From assembly GCA_013433145.1 (NCBI GenBank), contig CM024168.1:4596184-4660183 (forward strand): DNA of 64,000 nt. Direction: 5' to 3'. Each line of letters starts with the position of its first letter. Positions within the stretch are counted from its first letter, which is position 1. The notes under the pieces were generated by a model. The model was not told the origin of the DNA. It searched no databases and worked only from the letters and a program-made list of their open reading frames with translations. Source of the stretch: Ascaris suum. Taxonomy: Eukaryota; Nematoda; Chromadorea; Rhabditida; Ascarididae. This document shows positions 1 to 13,400 of this stretch, piece after piece. The position numbers and the translations under genes were made by a program.

Positions 1-1661
1 TCTACGCTCTTGAGGTCGCACCGATGCTTCCATATTAATCGAATCATTTTACGCTTATCTTAGCCCACACTGCACCTGGACTCACGTTTCCCTCGTTGGT
101 ATTGATTGTTGGGAGGCTTTTCATTTTGCAGCTAAACCGATGACGTCGAGATTAAGGCAAAGAGGTTCACCTCCAGCAATAGGACACTTGCGTCACAACA
201 TATTACCGTCGTGAGATGATTTGATTTCCTTTGTTGAATAAGCAATTGGTACAACTTCATGCATCCGATTTTTCCCTTATGGAAGCTGCTTAAGACCCAA
301 GCACGACCGGCGTAAATAATCAGCTCAAAAGCAGACATCGCAACCGTTGCTTGCTCGTCGTCGCTAAAATGCATTTACTCCGATCTACGTCAAGTGTCAC
401 TTGTACCTTTTATGATCTATTAATTGTTTCACCTAAATAAGTTCAGTGGTATCCATCCGATATTTTTCCGGTACATTTTGAATGTTCCGGTTGCCACTTT
501 AAGAATAAGCCGTACTGCACTTAGGCAACATGACATCCAACATCCTATCATTCTCACCAGGGAGGGATTAGCCTTGAATTTTAGTATTTATGGAATGAAT
601 CGCAACCGCGTGAGAAGAAAGCCATGGCAGAAATTGAAAATTTTGTCGATAGACACAATAAATATGTGGGAGTTTCAGAAAATTTGAGAAGTTTCCTAGA
701 AGAACGCAATTTTTAGTTTCTTTTCAAGCAAAGAAAAACCAGTACCAGGATCATTGTTCGCAATTTGCTAAAGCAAGATCGCCTCTAGCAGTTTTGCTTC
801 TCACCATTTGACTTAATTATGTGAAGTTTTTCAAAATTAATGTAAGCATGACTCAATGTAGTTAGCACCATATATTTTTGGCATGCCTATTGTGAAATGG
901 CAGCTTGCTTGATTTTTAACAGTTTTGGTAAACGTCTCGCATTGAATTGGAGGAGGGAGAACTGTTTTCCTATGCGTCACACTGAGTTGCCTTTCGTTAT
1001 TGAATGCAATATGCTTATGATTAAGCGCTTTTGCTCGTCTAAGAAATGGATCATCATCCGTACTACTTTTTTGAATGCATCAACAATCTTCCCTTTTAAA
1101 AATATTGTCTCGTCTCTAGTCCCTATGATATGTCGTGCTTTTCTAACGGACACGTCATCGTATTCATATCGTGTTCACTGTTTCATGACTATTATGCCTC
1201 CTTGATTGTAAGTGGCCTCTTAGCAGATTCCTTGGCTCCGCCCTACTCCACCCAGCACCATCATCGAGGATTCAGTCCTCATCCCCTCCTAAGAGGAACG
1301 ACGATGAATCAACTAGTTAGCATCCGACGGGCGGCACACGAACATAAGCTCTAAGCTTCATGCGACCATGTGCAACATATGTAAATATAACTCTCATCTA
1401 TATGGTAATCAAGCTAGTAAGGACATAGTGGATTTCTGATCGGTCTGACTGCTATAATAAACATAGAACGCTCTACACTCACCGTCATAGTGGACATATT
1501 CAACACTATAGATGGAGCACGACTGGCAGGTGGGCAGTGGGTATGTAATTTTGGATAATGAGTATGGAATTCGAGCAAGCAACGGATGGTTGATTTTGAT
1601 AAATTATGGGATGAAAGCACTTTTATTTTTAGCAATTTTAGATTAGAATACTTGAAAGCAT
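1..1661. other. no gene recognised
   Basis: AT-rich sequence with short frames in all six readings. None is flanked by convincing splice sites with protein-like composition. Confidence 0.4.
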
Positions 1662-1850
1662 CAAGGCTCGTTGATAAAGTTGCCAAGAAGCCTTAGTGCC
1701 AACGCAAAAATCAAACAAGACCGCATCACGGTACGTGAGACAATAACCATTAATGGCGCCCATATGCTGAACCCCTTCCAAATTGGCAGCGACCATCGCC
1801 TGGTTAGGGGTAAGCTTAAGCCAAGAATTGCGTGCTCATGGCCTAGGTAA
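1662..1850 (+). mobile_element. RTE-type LINE endonuclease remnant
   Basis: One frame reads ...RITVRETITINGAHML then NPFQIGSDHRLVRGKLK before a stop at 1848. The block GSDHRLVR.K is typical of the C-terminal SDH motif of the apurinic-type endonuclease domain of RTE LINEs. Sequence on both sides does not continue the domain recognisably, so this is a short decayed fragment. Identification is from memory of the motif, not a search. Confidence 0.45.
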
Positions 1851-4186
1851 GAAAGGAAGCAAATCACAGAGCAATTATTCGACGGGGTTTATACAGATAT
1901 GCATTGTAACAATCTCATATGACACAAAGTGAACTGACCTGTACGAGTATTCTCGCAGAAATTAGCCAAGCAATGCAAATCCCTACGAAATCAAGGCCAA
2001 GATGTTCATCTCTTTTGAAAGAAATGAAAGAAATACTTGAAACGAGGAGTGGCTTGAAACCCAATGCAATTTTCGCATGAATGTAGAATTCCGTGAAAAC
2101 AACAAGTTTATCAAAATGAAGATTGGCGAAAACCACCGGACCATCAGATGAAAATCGGCTAATATTTCCCACATGCTGAATTACTTATTTTAATTAACTA
2201 GTTCCTTGAAGACTGTGATTTCAAACATGAGACTGCTTTCTTGAGTGATTTTTCCGGCTCCAGCATCCGTTGTTTCCCATGAAACTGAGCCGGAAGAGGA
2301 TTGATGCAAGGGGACCGGAAATAGCTATTTTATTTCTTAGTTTTACTATCCTAAATTTTGTTGGTTTTTCATTTGTTTTGTGATATTCAAGTTCATTTTA
2401 TCTTGTTGTTGGTTTAACCAACGCATTCCATATTGCAGTGAAGAACGAGTAAGTGTCTATATAACTTTATAAAATTTTCAAGCGTTTGCGAAGTTCACTT
2501 TGATTTTTAAAAGCAAATATATTTCTTTGAGCAAACAATCTTTTCTTCCAAGCCAAATGCGCAAATATTGTTTATCTAATTTGTTTATTTGTTTTTTTTT
2601 CCATTAGGTAGTCACTATTTAGTCATTTCCGTTGACGATGACATTTTCTCTCAGCAAATTCTCAAACTCACCTTCATAGCTTGCATCATCGAAAACATCT
2701 TTACTTTAACATAGGTCGTCGTTTTCTTTCGCTGCTTTTTCCCCTTTGCGTCGTACATATACACATGAAAAAGATATGAATCTTTCGAGGTTAATAACCG
2801 AAAAACTTAAAGAGTATATCATACGTTGTGAATGGACGAGGAAAAATGCGAAATTTATCCTATACGAATAGGCAACAAGCAGCCGAGTTTCTCAAATATT
2901 AATCATTCGGTCATAGATGTATAAAAGGCAATATGCTTCCGCTTATTCTATAAAGGACGAATATGATGGCGTATGACACTTTATCCTACAGTCACATCTT
3001 GAAGATGACATGGCGCAGTAAAATTTTCGAATTTAGCTAGCTCGAAATTTATTTTAATGGATCGACGAGCTTGCAGATTTATTATGAGGCTGTTTTCTTT
3101 TCTAGCACCATATCTGCTTTTTTCATCACTCTCCGTTCAATTTCATATCTTTCATATGTCGTTCATCGATATAATCCATACCTTAATTAATTATAAATTA
3201 TACGTATTTTACGGGAATTCTCTTTTTTTTAAAGGTCCCTTAATGGCGGTTATTGAAAATACGATTTCACTTTTTCTTGCTACGTTGAGATGTGAAGTAG
3301 GAAGTAAACCAGAACATCATAGAAACAACTATGCCCTTTAGCAAATGTTCTAAAAAGACTCACTGCATTTTTAGGTTTAAAAAAAATACTCGTATTGAAG
3401 TTGCTGTCGATTCGTGAAGTTGTCATTGCAAACGATTCTTTTGACATTAAAGACAAACTTTGTTACAAGCTAACTTCGTTTCGTCGTGCTCCTCTTTGTG
3501 GCCAAAATTCTAGGCTTTGGAACTTAAAAAAAGCACCGGAATTCCTGTGCAGCGCGTAATCGCTGTGCACTTACATGAAGCTTTATGGTAGTTTTGTTCG
3601 CTGAAGGCGATACTTCTTCTTTCATCGCTTGGAATGTTTTTTCAATTGTTCTTAGGTTGAAATCTTTTCAGGTGTCTGTTTCTTTATTTCTACCGATGCA
3701 ATATTTTAGGGATGCCACTCGACCTGTTATATTTGTTGAATATCGCTAACTTGGCAGCATTTCTTAATTGAATTTTTCTCATTTCGGTTGTTTTATTCTC
3801 CAATCTTTAAAAAGTTTTCGCATGCTACATTTTGAGGTCAAACAGGCTGTACAAGGTAATAAAGGTGTTTCGAGGAAACAGTCCTTTTCCCAGCATCAGC
3901 ATGACGTCAGATGCAACTGTACGAAACCGATTCTTGGTCCGATTCGAACTCGGATTCCATTTCTGTTCTTCACTTCTTAAAGCCCCTTGAAGCAAGAGAT
4001 AAATACGTCACCGTTCGATGTGTCGAAAGGTGTCAAGATTCTTCTTGCTGAGGTTGTCCGAACCCAGTTTAGTCACGCACGATACTCACTTTCCAACCTG
4101 GATTCCTTTGTTTTTAAGCGTCTCTGCATAAAGCATTGCGCTGCGCGTCGTTACGACAAAAGCATATTTGTTAATTCTGTCTGTAG
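1851..4186. other. no gene recognised
   Basis: AT-rich, with homopolymer T runs and no credible exon. A tRNA-like GATTCGAAC string near 3940 does not fold into a cloverleaf by eye. Confidence 0.4.
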
Positions 4187-4290
4187 ACGGTAAATTTCGT
4201 CCCTCTGAATCGAACTGGCAAAAACTGCAAAGACAGCGTGCGACGATGCATTCCATTTTCGTTATTCCACAAACACATACGGCGCCTAAT
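4187..4290 (+). CDS. candidate orphan exon
   Basis: Acceptor CTGTCTGTAG and donor CCTAAT/GTATGT frame 34 codons (GKFRPSESNWQKLQRQRATM, then HSIFVIPQTHTAPN). Composition is protein-like and both splice sites are good, but no partner exon or family is recognised. Confidence 0.3.
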
Positions 4291-5095
4291 GTATGTCCAC
4301 GACGAAGGAAATATGCCCTATTGCATTACTGTCTATCTCTAGGTTTTTTTTTCACCTAGTCCATTCGTTGTTACGCATAAAATGCAATGCTTTTCTCCCA
4401 CGTACCCATTAATATGTTCTCAACCACTATTGGTGGGAGAGCGAGGGAGAATGGTTGTTTGGCTGTGATCTGAAGCTATGCTCTGCGCGGAACCTTACAT
4501 TCTCCAGCGAATGAATTCTTGTCAGAACAAAGATGCTCAGTGAATAAAAAAATCGAGACGAGAAAATTTTTGATGAACAGAGCTCCAGAAAAGCGATAAA
4601 CGAGCGCACCTTTCGAGAATCGAGCTCATCCATCTCCTTTATCCCGTCATTTTCTAGGTGAAGTTTTGATTAAGTGATGAGGGCAAGTAAGAGAAGACTA
4701 TGACATAATAGAATAATTCGTGGAGACATATTTTGAAAAAAAGTTGCCAAATAAGACTTGAATTGCTAAGAAACTGAAAAGCAATTCATCCTTTAGGGGA
4801 AAATTTATCCTTTTCAAATTTGCTCTTGAATATTTACGAGTATTTCACTGTTCCACTGGAAACTTCTTTGTATAGGCTGTTGCAAATTCACAGTTGAGAG
4901 GCGTATGATAGAGGTGCCGTTGGTGTGCTCTCTGTGGCCGCTATCATGTGATGCTATATTGCGCTGTCTGATAGACTACTCGATAAAAATCTAAGCTGCC
5001 GTTGACGTTAATTCGTCACTTCTGAACGATTTACGGACGCTTAAATGTGCCTAAGGACTCATATAAATTTTACAAGCGATCGTCTTGCAATCTAC

Positions 5096-5225
5096 CTTTC
5101 AAATGAATTATGGCCACCAGCTGGAATGAAGGCTTTGGCCACAGTCTGGCTCGGTTGAACAACTCGCGCACAATTTTTCATCGTTTCTTGGCAGTTCAGA
5201 GTGGCAATTAGCATATTAAGGAGGA
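5096..5225 (-). CDS. candidate exon, minus strand
   Basis: Read on the minus strand, acceptor ACTTCTGCAG and donor GAAAG/GTAGAT enclose 42 codons with no stop. The translation starts LLNMLIATLNCQETMKNCAR and ends KAFIPAGGHNSFE. It is open further upstream as well, as a 78-codon frame from 5328. The look is that of a helical domain, but I do not recognise it. Confidence 0.35.
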
Positions 5226-5328
5226 CTGCAGAAGTGCATATTTTGCTAATTCTTGCTGTTTTTAAAATGTCACCTCTAATGGATTCGCCATATTCTCTCA
5301 TTTGCATGATTGAGCAAAGCCCTATCAT

Positions 5329-8300
5329 ATTGATAGTGATGACGCTAACTGCAGAATCGAGAAAGCAAAAATATGCTTCACATTAAGCTCATTCTTATCA
5401 GCAATAAATTTATCTCAGTGCAGTGAACATGATCTCATCCTCCTCATTCACGTATACGACATTTGTTTAATATTATGGCTGTCGTGTGATGCGATCGGAT
5501 GCCTACGCTTATTCTAACAATAATTTACGCATATGATTTACTATTGAGATGAAGTTTTTTAGATTTGTGCTCACCAGTGCGCATGATGTGATAAACAAAT
5601 CGAAGTAGATCGAAGAGACATATGCACATAAACATATATCTATGTATTATTTATTCACTTCAAAATAATACCGTCCATTATACGCCTTCTAATTTGAAGC
5701 ATAATGCGAGAAAATTGCAGCCATACGATTGAAGAATAATGTGTCGTAGCTAACAGTGTGATGAGAATACTCAAACATAACAGAAGCAGCTGAAGAAAGC
5801 GTCACTCTCAGCTGTAGTCCTCAATCAGTTATTCGAATTTTTAAATTAATAGGCTCCTATTTTTTCTTTTTTTCAAAATCTGATTCGTTTTTTGAGGAAA
5901 TTTGCATATGCATATTATTGGCCGCACAGCTCAATGCCTTCTTTAGAAGGTGAGCAACTGAAATGAATTTCAGTTCAGAAGGTCCTAGTATAGCATATAA
6001 AGAAATCAAAAAATAAAGCGATATTAACTATCAGGGAAATGACATCATGCGACAAACCTGCTACGTATTCTTCCGCTTCCTTGCCTTCATTTGCCATCAC
6101 TCTCATCCCAGTTTTTTGAAGACGCTCTCTTTCAAATAGCCCAATAAGAAAATCGCATTTATTAAATTGCTCAACAATTTTTGTTTTTCTTTCGAAATGA
6201 ACGTGCTGTTTTCCATTCTGATAGTCTGTAGACGAAGGTGGGCTAGAAAATCGTTGAGACCTTATTGGTATATGTTATGCGATATAAAAGTCATTACCTT
6301 GTTGAGAAGTAGTCGTATTGCTTCTTCTCATTTAGAGCATCTCTCGAATTGACAAACGAAAGCCGAGCCATAAATTGTAAGATGCGTTTGATTGCCAATA
6401 ACACATTTGCATGATTGAGACGGAACACACTAGTAAAGAAGCCTGCAAATGTGTCTCGACTTCTCGAGCACAATAGATCTTCGCTCTTCCTCATTCTTTT
6501 CTATTTTTTGGGATTCCGTGCATATCAAATCTAATTGTATCTATTTCTTTCAGCAAATAGAATCACATGAATATTTTCGTTTTTCGATGAGTGTTCTTTT
6601 AAATGTGCTCGTTTTCGAAGGATGAGAAGGCGTCGCTAATACGTAAATAGAGATTTTTTGGATTCGAACTTACACAGATTGTATTATCGTGTTTGTCACC
6701 CTAGATACTAAAACTCCTATTCACTAAAGAAAGTTCAATGGTCTCTTAGGAGCTGTCTGAAACAAATAAACTTCCATATGCAAGTTTGTGATGCGGACTA
6801 AATGAATTGCATAAATTGCAGCACCCCTGTAGATTCATCTCCAATAATATGAAGTTATGGGAACTCTAACTTATCCTTCCTCCATTCCATAAAGAAGTCA
6901 CACAATAGCTAACTGGACCTAGATGAAACTCATACCATCATGAAATCCTTTCTTCTTGCAAAGTGGAAAGATACATGCCGAAATGCCGAAGTTGTTCCTA
7001 GTCGTTTTGAAATCGCCAAACAAATCGATCATTTCATAAGAGCTCTTAAGTGTTTTCTTTCCTTTTATTAGTGCCTCTCAGCTATGTTCAACCGATAATC
7101 AATGTATCCTTAGAAACCTATTCGCCACCTTCATTAGCAACAGCCTTTTCGTTTTTACATCAAATGGCAAAATTAATCAACGATAGAAGAGAAATGGAAG
7201 AGTTGAGAGTCCTTGATTTTATGCGCTTTTCCAAATTTTTTTAATAAAAGCCATATCAGTGGGTACTTTTGGGTGCATTTTTATCTACCCAGAATTTCTA
7301 AATATCGAGGCTTAAGCTAGAAATTTGGTGCATATAACGCACATCACTGCGAGAAACATCCACCAGTACTTCATAATGATGCATTGAGTTCAAAAAGGGC
7401 TTTAAATGTGCAATAAAATCTGCATATATTTTGTAGTGATTGGATTTTCACTTTACATCAACTGTGTTGCAAAAAATGAATCTTTTGTGGAACATTGTTC
7501 GAGTTGTCTCGGATTCATTAAAACATGACAGTGTCGTGCATAATTATTTTGCTATCAGCCTGCCAACGGCTTCTTCAAGGAGGTACAGGAGCTCATATAA
7601 TGCCAACAAGGTTTCTTCCTCTTAGCAGATTACATGCGAGGATTTCCTGTTAAAAGGCTAGCAGGAAAAACTATGATACATTTCTGCATTTATTTCTTTC
7701 GATCACATAACGGAAAACCGTTCTATCAGGGATCAGCATTTGCATGCACTGATTATATTGTGTCCATCGGTGAGGGTCATCAAAAAATTACTGCAGCAGG
7801 AAAAATTCTATACGTTTTAGCGTGGTTTTTTGCTTTTTCATGGAGTTTTTTTTTTTTGCGGATTTGCTTTACACAAGCGCATTCTGATGATGTCTTATCT
7901 TCATATCTGCGCGTCTGCCACATGTGGATCTGTCCGTCTGTAGTTTCATTCCAGCCATCACTGAAGTTAGAACTCCAGAATTTCGTGGATATAATATGGG
8001 GCATAAGACATTATCCTAAACCATATTTTACTCTGGTCAATCATGGTTGAAATAAGTTGCAGATATTTAAATGTGGGAAAAAATTTGCATATGTTTTGCA
8101 CCAGCCGATCGCTGTGACATATATGGAGATTCTTATGCGCTAGTCGGCTTATGAAAAAATGAGCCTTCAGTGGAAGAGCTCTGCGGATAGTCGGATTGGT
8201 TGACGTATGAAGGCATCATTTTGTGTACTTCATTGATGGCTATTTACAATATTGGTCAGTGAAATGAGCGTCGTGCAGGAAGCATCATAAAAGGTCATAT

Positions 8301-9259
8301 TGCCCGCTTCTTTGCTTGCTTTAATTTCATGCCAGTGCTGTTTATTTCTTATCATCCTTTCAATTCTTTGCTCTCTTTATGTTTGTGACGTTTTGTGCAT
8401 ATTCTATGAATTGAGGCGCCGTATCTAAGAGAGATAAAAGTTGAAGCAGCACACCAGAGGTAGGTAAAAAAGGAATAAATCCAGCGAAGAAGCCTTCCAC
8501 ATAGAAGTGAGCAAGCAAAATAGAAAAAAAAAGTTCTGAAGAAGATTGAATATCATTAAGTAATTCAAAAATGATTTATAGGATCGTTAAAGTTTTCATG
8601 TGGTAGATAAAGAATAAATTTTTGACTGTTCGATCTAATGAATGATACGATTAGATATGTGGAATAGCGTTCACCGGTTTCTAAAGATACATTTCGGCAA
8701 TTTGCTTACGTAAAATTGGTGGAGGCGTAGCTGACGAATCGATCGCTCAGGCGAATTGAATTTGCATCTGGATAAAGCCACACTGCTAAACACATCCGTA
8801 CAAACCATACATTTAATGGCCTTCCTGCTATACTTAATCGTCTTTAGAGGAATAATCTTGAAACAAGGCAGACCACGAAGCACACTTTAGAACGCTGATT
8901 CCCACAAATCAAATTTAATTAATGTTTGCTTCGCTTTCGCTCGTAAGCCGAACTGACGTCACGGCACCATTAAGCTTTTCGCGTGAGAATTGCTTGCCTT
9001 CCTTTTGGCATTCAGCAATTAGTTACGTTTAGTCAAATTCCTCAAAAATTTTGCGCTGAAAGATGTGAATTTTCGCTCTATATACCTGCCTGTCGCTCTA
9101 TATATCTGCCTAGGAAAAACGGAAGAAAGGAAGTTTGCTTCACCTGTGAAGATTGCCTGTAAACACAATGAATCTTTGAAGATGCTTTTATTCCTCTTTT
9201 TCAATTTTTGAATCGCTTTCTTTCATTTCGTTTTTTTTTTCGCTGGCATTTCACATCGT
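5329..9259. other. gene-poor stretch
   Basis: AT-rich DNA. The longest frame (7634-8050, 138 codons) is T-rich with long Phe runs and poor splice context and is not called. A 20-bp unit beginning TCGCTCTATATA occurs twice in tandem at 9073-9112. Confidence 0.35.
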
Positions 9260-9406
9260 CCCCCCCCCCCCCCCACATTTTTCCTCGTTTTCTGGGCACA
9301 AGTTTGTTTTTCTGTTGCTTTGGCAGCTGTCTAGCAGCTTTGCACATAGTCCTTCTGCTTCTCTTCTTTTCAAATAAGGGAACGAGGGAAGAGAGGGGGG
9401 GGGGGG
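9260..9406. repeat. poly-C / poly-G pair
   Basis: A run of 15 C at 9260-9274 and a run of 12 G at 9395-9406, about 120 bp apart. As opposite homopolymers on one strand they could pair as a stem, and each could form a quadruplex or i-motif. Run lengths may be assembly approximations. Confidence 0.7.
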
Positions 9407-10317
9407 TGTGAGAGGGCGAAAGAATGAAATTCGAAACGTTTGGAAGAGATGCGCAACCAAACAACCAAAGTGCTCCTTTTTTTCGATATTGGCTATCAAA
9501 GCTCTGTCTCAAAAACTTTTCCTCCAATTAATTTCTTAGGTTTACTACAGAGGCGGGCAGCAAGCTTGTCACATGCAGTGGCTCGCACTGTAATTGCACC
9601 CTGTGAAATGGCATGTGCAATTGCTGCATATTCTATCGGTAGTTTTAATTCATCTGATGCATCATACGTGGTAGATGGTCCATAATTACACTGGCGAACT
9701 GAGATAGCCCTAAGATTGAATAGCAGTATACGCTCGGAAATGGAAAATAGCACGGGGTCGCAACGACCTTATTCTGCAATATCATTCGCATTTTGTAGTT
9801 TTGTTGCTTATCAACTCGGGTTGCTTTCATTGCATTCTGAAATCAGCGTTGTTTGTCAGAACTGAACAAGTTCTCCCTTGACCCTCCCCTTGTTTTACAA
9901 GCGTAACTGCATCGATTTCTCAGCTTCTGACATTTTACGCTAACATCTGAGTCTTCAAACATATGCCATTAATATTTTTCAAAAAACGGTTCACTTGACT
10001 ATATTTGACAATTTCTGTAAATGAAATGCTCGAACGTTTTTTGTGATTCCTTCAGTTTCGGTCACGGCGTTGTGCCACTTCGGCTTCTGTTTGCCCCAGC
10101 CTCCCCTTTTACCATCACCTCATCCCAGATCGAGACGGTCTTTTAGAAGATTTGCATTCCATTCGAGCATTTAGGCGTTGCGTGCACATACATAATGCGA
10201 TTTGTACAGAGTGAAATATGTGAAGGTGATAATTAAGGTCGCTGTGAGGAATGTCGAAATTGCTTTACATGCAATAAATGTAAGTGAGATTCTTCTGCAT
10301 ATTTATGATTTTTCGGG
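9407..10317. other. presumed 5' flank of the receptor gene
   Basis: No exon recognised. This should hold the receptor's promoter, but no motif can be assigned. Confidence 0.3.
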
Positions 10318-10475
10318 ATGGATAACGAATCGGAATCAGAGTTCTACGAAGAGGCACCCGACTATTTTCTAGGTCGTGATATTCTTCTTACGCTGAGATA
10401 TTACGCACGACATGTGATTCCATGTTTCTGTCTCACTGGTATTGTTGGCAACTGCATGGCTCTTATGTTGATCAG
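10318..10475 (+). CDS. GPCR exon 1: N-terminus and TM1
   Basis: ATG start chosen because it opens a short acidic N-terminus (MDNESESEFYEEAPDY) directly before TM1. Donor ATCAG/GTGTGT; the two leftover bases AG join the A of exon 2 to give Arg, restoring LMLIR-SNYWLKRL, the usual first intracellular loop. Confidence 0.75.
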
Positions 10476-13400
10476 GTGTGTTTTAATCTATGTGAATTAT
10501 ATGCGATACCTTCATGGGAAGTTTCCTCCTTAGCTAATTTGTGGTTTCGAAGGTTACGCATGATGGGAAGAATTTTGATAAATAGCCAAAGACAGCTACT
10601 GCTTGGTGTTTATGCTAAAATGATTGAGGAGCGGCTTCTTAGTTTTGTAGGCGCGTCGAGGAGCGTGCCAGTAATGAATTAGCCACTGAATGAGGCGTTA
10701 TAATGCTCGCTAGAGTACCATATTGGTCAAGAGCCTAGAACCGCCTAAATGTGCCCGCCTAATTTAGCGCTTTTCCACCCTATAAATGCCCATTAAGAAG
10801 ACGCCTCAATTGCCTCACAGCAACCTTTGAAAGACTTAGATGAAGTATGGAGGTGGAGGAGGGGGATCCTTGACGAGCGGGGAAGGAGGATGGGAGAGAG
10901 GCAGGTATAGGATTGAATTAGCCTTGTCTACACGCCGGCTTAACTAATTACGATATGAAAGAATTGCTTTATAGATCAAATTACTGGTTGAAAAGATTGA
11001 CGTCTAACATTTATCTGTGCACATTGTCGTTGTGCAGCTGTTTGTTTTTGATCACGGTGCTGATCACGTGGATGGATGGAGCTCTGGAAGTGCCGTTGTA
11101 TAACAGCTCGGAGATTGGCTGCCGGCTGCTCACCTTTTTTGCCCACATGAGTGACTTCAATTGTGTATGGATGATTTCTTGGGTCTCATGTGATCGAGCG
11201 ATTGTGCTATTCCGGCCAGGTTATTCTTGAGTGTCTTTTTTTGTTCCGCTATTAGTAAATTCTCAGTGCTTCCTGAAGATTCATGTGACAGATATGACGT
11301 AAATGAATAGATGAGTCAAATCGGAATTACATCTTCCTCTGATTATATCTCTTTTTTTTGCTGTGAATTATTCCTTTCCACAACTGAAATAAAGAGTACT
11401 CAAAGTATAAAATGAAGAAGTAACGAAAAAATTGTGAATGTTTATTTCGCCATTAACGGTGCCATATGATTGGAAAAGAGGCACATTTAGCCCACTTTAG
11501 TTCGAAAGTTTCGCACATTGAGAGAAAAGCGAATACCTTCAAGAATTTCTTCAGTACAACGTAACAGTACAGCTTTAATAACATTTTTTCTTGTCAATCC
11601 AAATTTGATCATTCAACGCCGAAATCCTTTCATTGAAACGGCTCAACAACTGAGGAAATTGACTTTCAACGTAACAAATCAAAGTGCTTCAAGCTGAATT
11701 GATTAATTCAAACGGATTGCGTTGTATAGATAGATTCATCATAAAGAAAGATTCCACTTGTCAATTTCTCTAACAGTTTTCGAGCAGATACACATTCCTT
11801 TTTACGTGTTACGCGAGATTTAAAAACTACACCCACAAGAGATGGGCCATTTGAACGTTTTGCTCGAAACTCGAAATTCCTCCAATCCATTCAAATAATT
11901 TCATAAATGAATCTCTCACTTGATATATTACCTGAATTTTCAAGCGATTTTGCAATGGCATTTCTCACTTTTGACTTGCAATCTGTACTTTAGTACACGA
12001 ACTTTTATAACTCGTGATTGCTGGGAATAGATGATAAGCTTCTCAGATCATTTTATTCAGAATCTCTAATTTAAAATACTATCAAAAGTTTTAGTAGTTT
12101 TTGCTTTTATTATCGTACAGTTGCGATCATCGAACCTGACTAGAAAAGGGACACTTAGGAGAGTATTCGTTTAACGGATGAAATAACGTTCTTCTTCTTT
12201 AATATTGCCGAAAATTTTGAGCACTGCACGACGCGTAATAATTTAGCAGTGAGGATGAAACTTGTTTCAGAATTGGTTAACGATGTGCATTCGCTCACCG
12301 GATCGAGCAACACCGGCTTTTTTGATAATCGACAGGGGTAGTCTAGTGCAAAAATAGTCTCAAACTGAAATCATTTTAAGGAATCCGAAGGAAGGTATGC
12401 TCGAAGAAGTTCGCCAGGTATATGGTTATGGCGACCCTTGCTTGCAGCTTCGTTCTTTATTCGTGGTGTTTGATATCGGCTGGCTTGGAACAAGAGAATA
12501 ATTCATTATTTTGTGGCCTCTCGAAAAATTTATCTTTCATTGGGTTCGTTTCAATACTTAAATTTTCGCCATTCTCACTAACTTCAATTTGTTGACGTAA
12601 CAAAAATCTCCACTTTGTTTATCGAATAAGCGTTTGCAACAAAAGTGGTAAGCATGTGACCTTGTTTTTTTTTGTAAGAAAATTGTAGATTGCCGATGTT
12701 CAACTGTTGTACTTCCGATTTATAGGAGCATCGCTTCTGATTAGTCAACTAAGCTAAGCAAATATTTTCTGCAACATAAGCATGAGCCGTGAGAGTAAAC
12801 TTTAACTACACTGAGATCTGGGAGAATTTAAGAGCTGCTTAAATTTTTCGATAATTGCTGTAAAGTTCTTCATTTAAAATCAAGCGAAGGCAAAGGATAT
12901 GAGAAAAACCCTCGAAAACTTCGTAGTTCTAAAAAAGCTGGAAAGGAATCTTCCTAGGAGCATTTTGACGGATAGCAAAAAGGTCTTCGTGATTCTTGTT
13001 TGTTATGACGCATTAAAAAAGAGCACTCAAGCTGTTTTTTGCGCACGAGCTGTGAATTAATTGAAGTTTTAAGTGCTACGTTGTGACTGATATGCCAATG
13101 GGCATAGACGGTTGCTTTATATGAAGGAAAAATGAAATGGAGTGATGGGAAAGACGAGCTAGGCAGGTAGCGAAAAGAAAGGAAGGTTCGCGCGATGACT
13201 GTGGAGGGGAGGGAAAACTATCGAATTTGAATGCATTATTTGGAAAATTTCTTTGAAGGAGAAAGCGAACGAGCGATTTCCGTTTTTCAGTGTTCAAAGC
13301 TTTGTTCTTTTTTTTGGCAAATTCCCAATTATTTTTCGCAACTCCTTTTCTCATAAAATTCCATCAATAAAAGCAACTAAGCACTTTCCATTCTAGTCAG

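Noticed and set aside
7634..8050. 138-codon plus-strand frame
   Set aside because: T-rich with long Phe runs (including a ten-T tract), no matching acceptor or donor, and no family likeness.
9201..9527. Overlapping frames on both strands rich in Pro or Gly
   Set aside because: Generated by the poly-C and poly-G runs.
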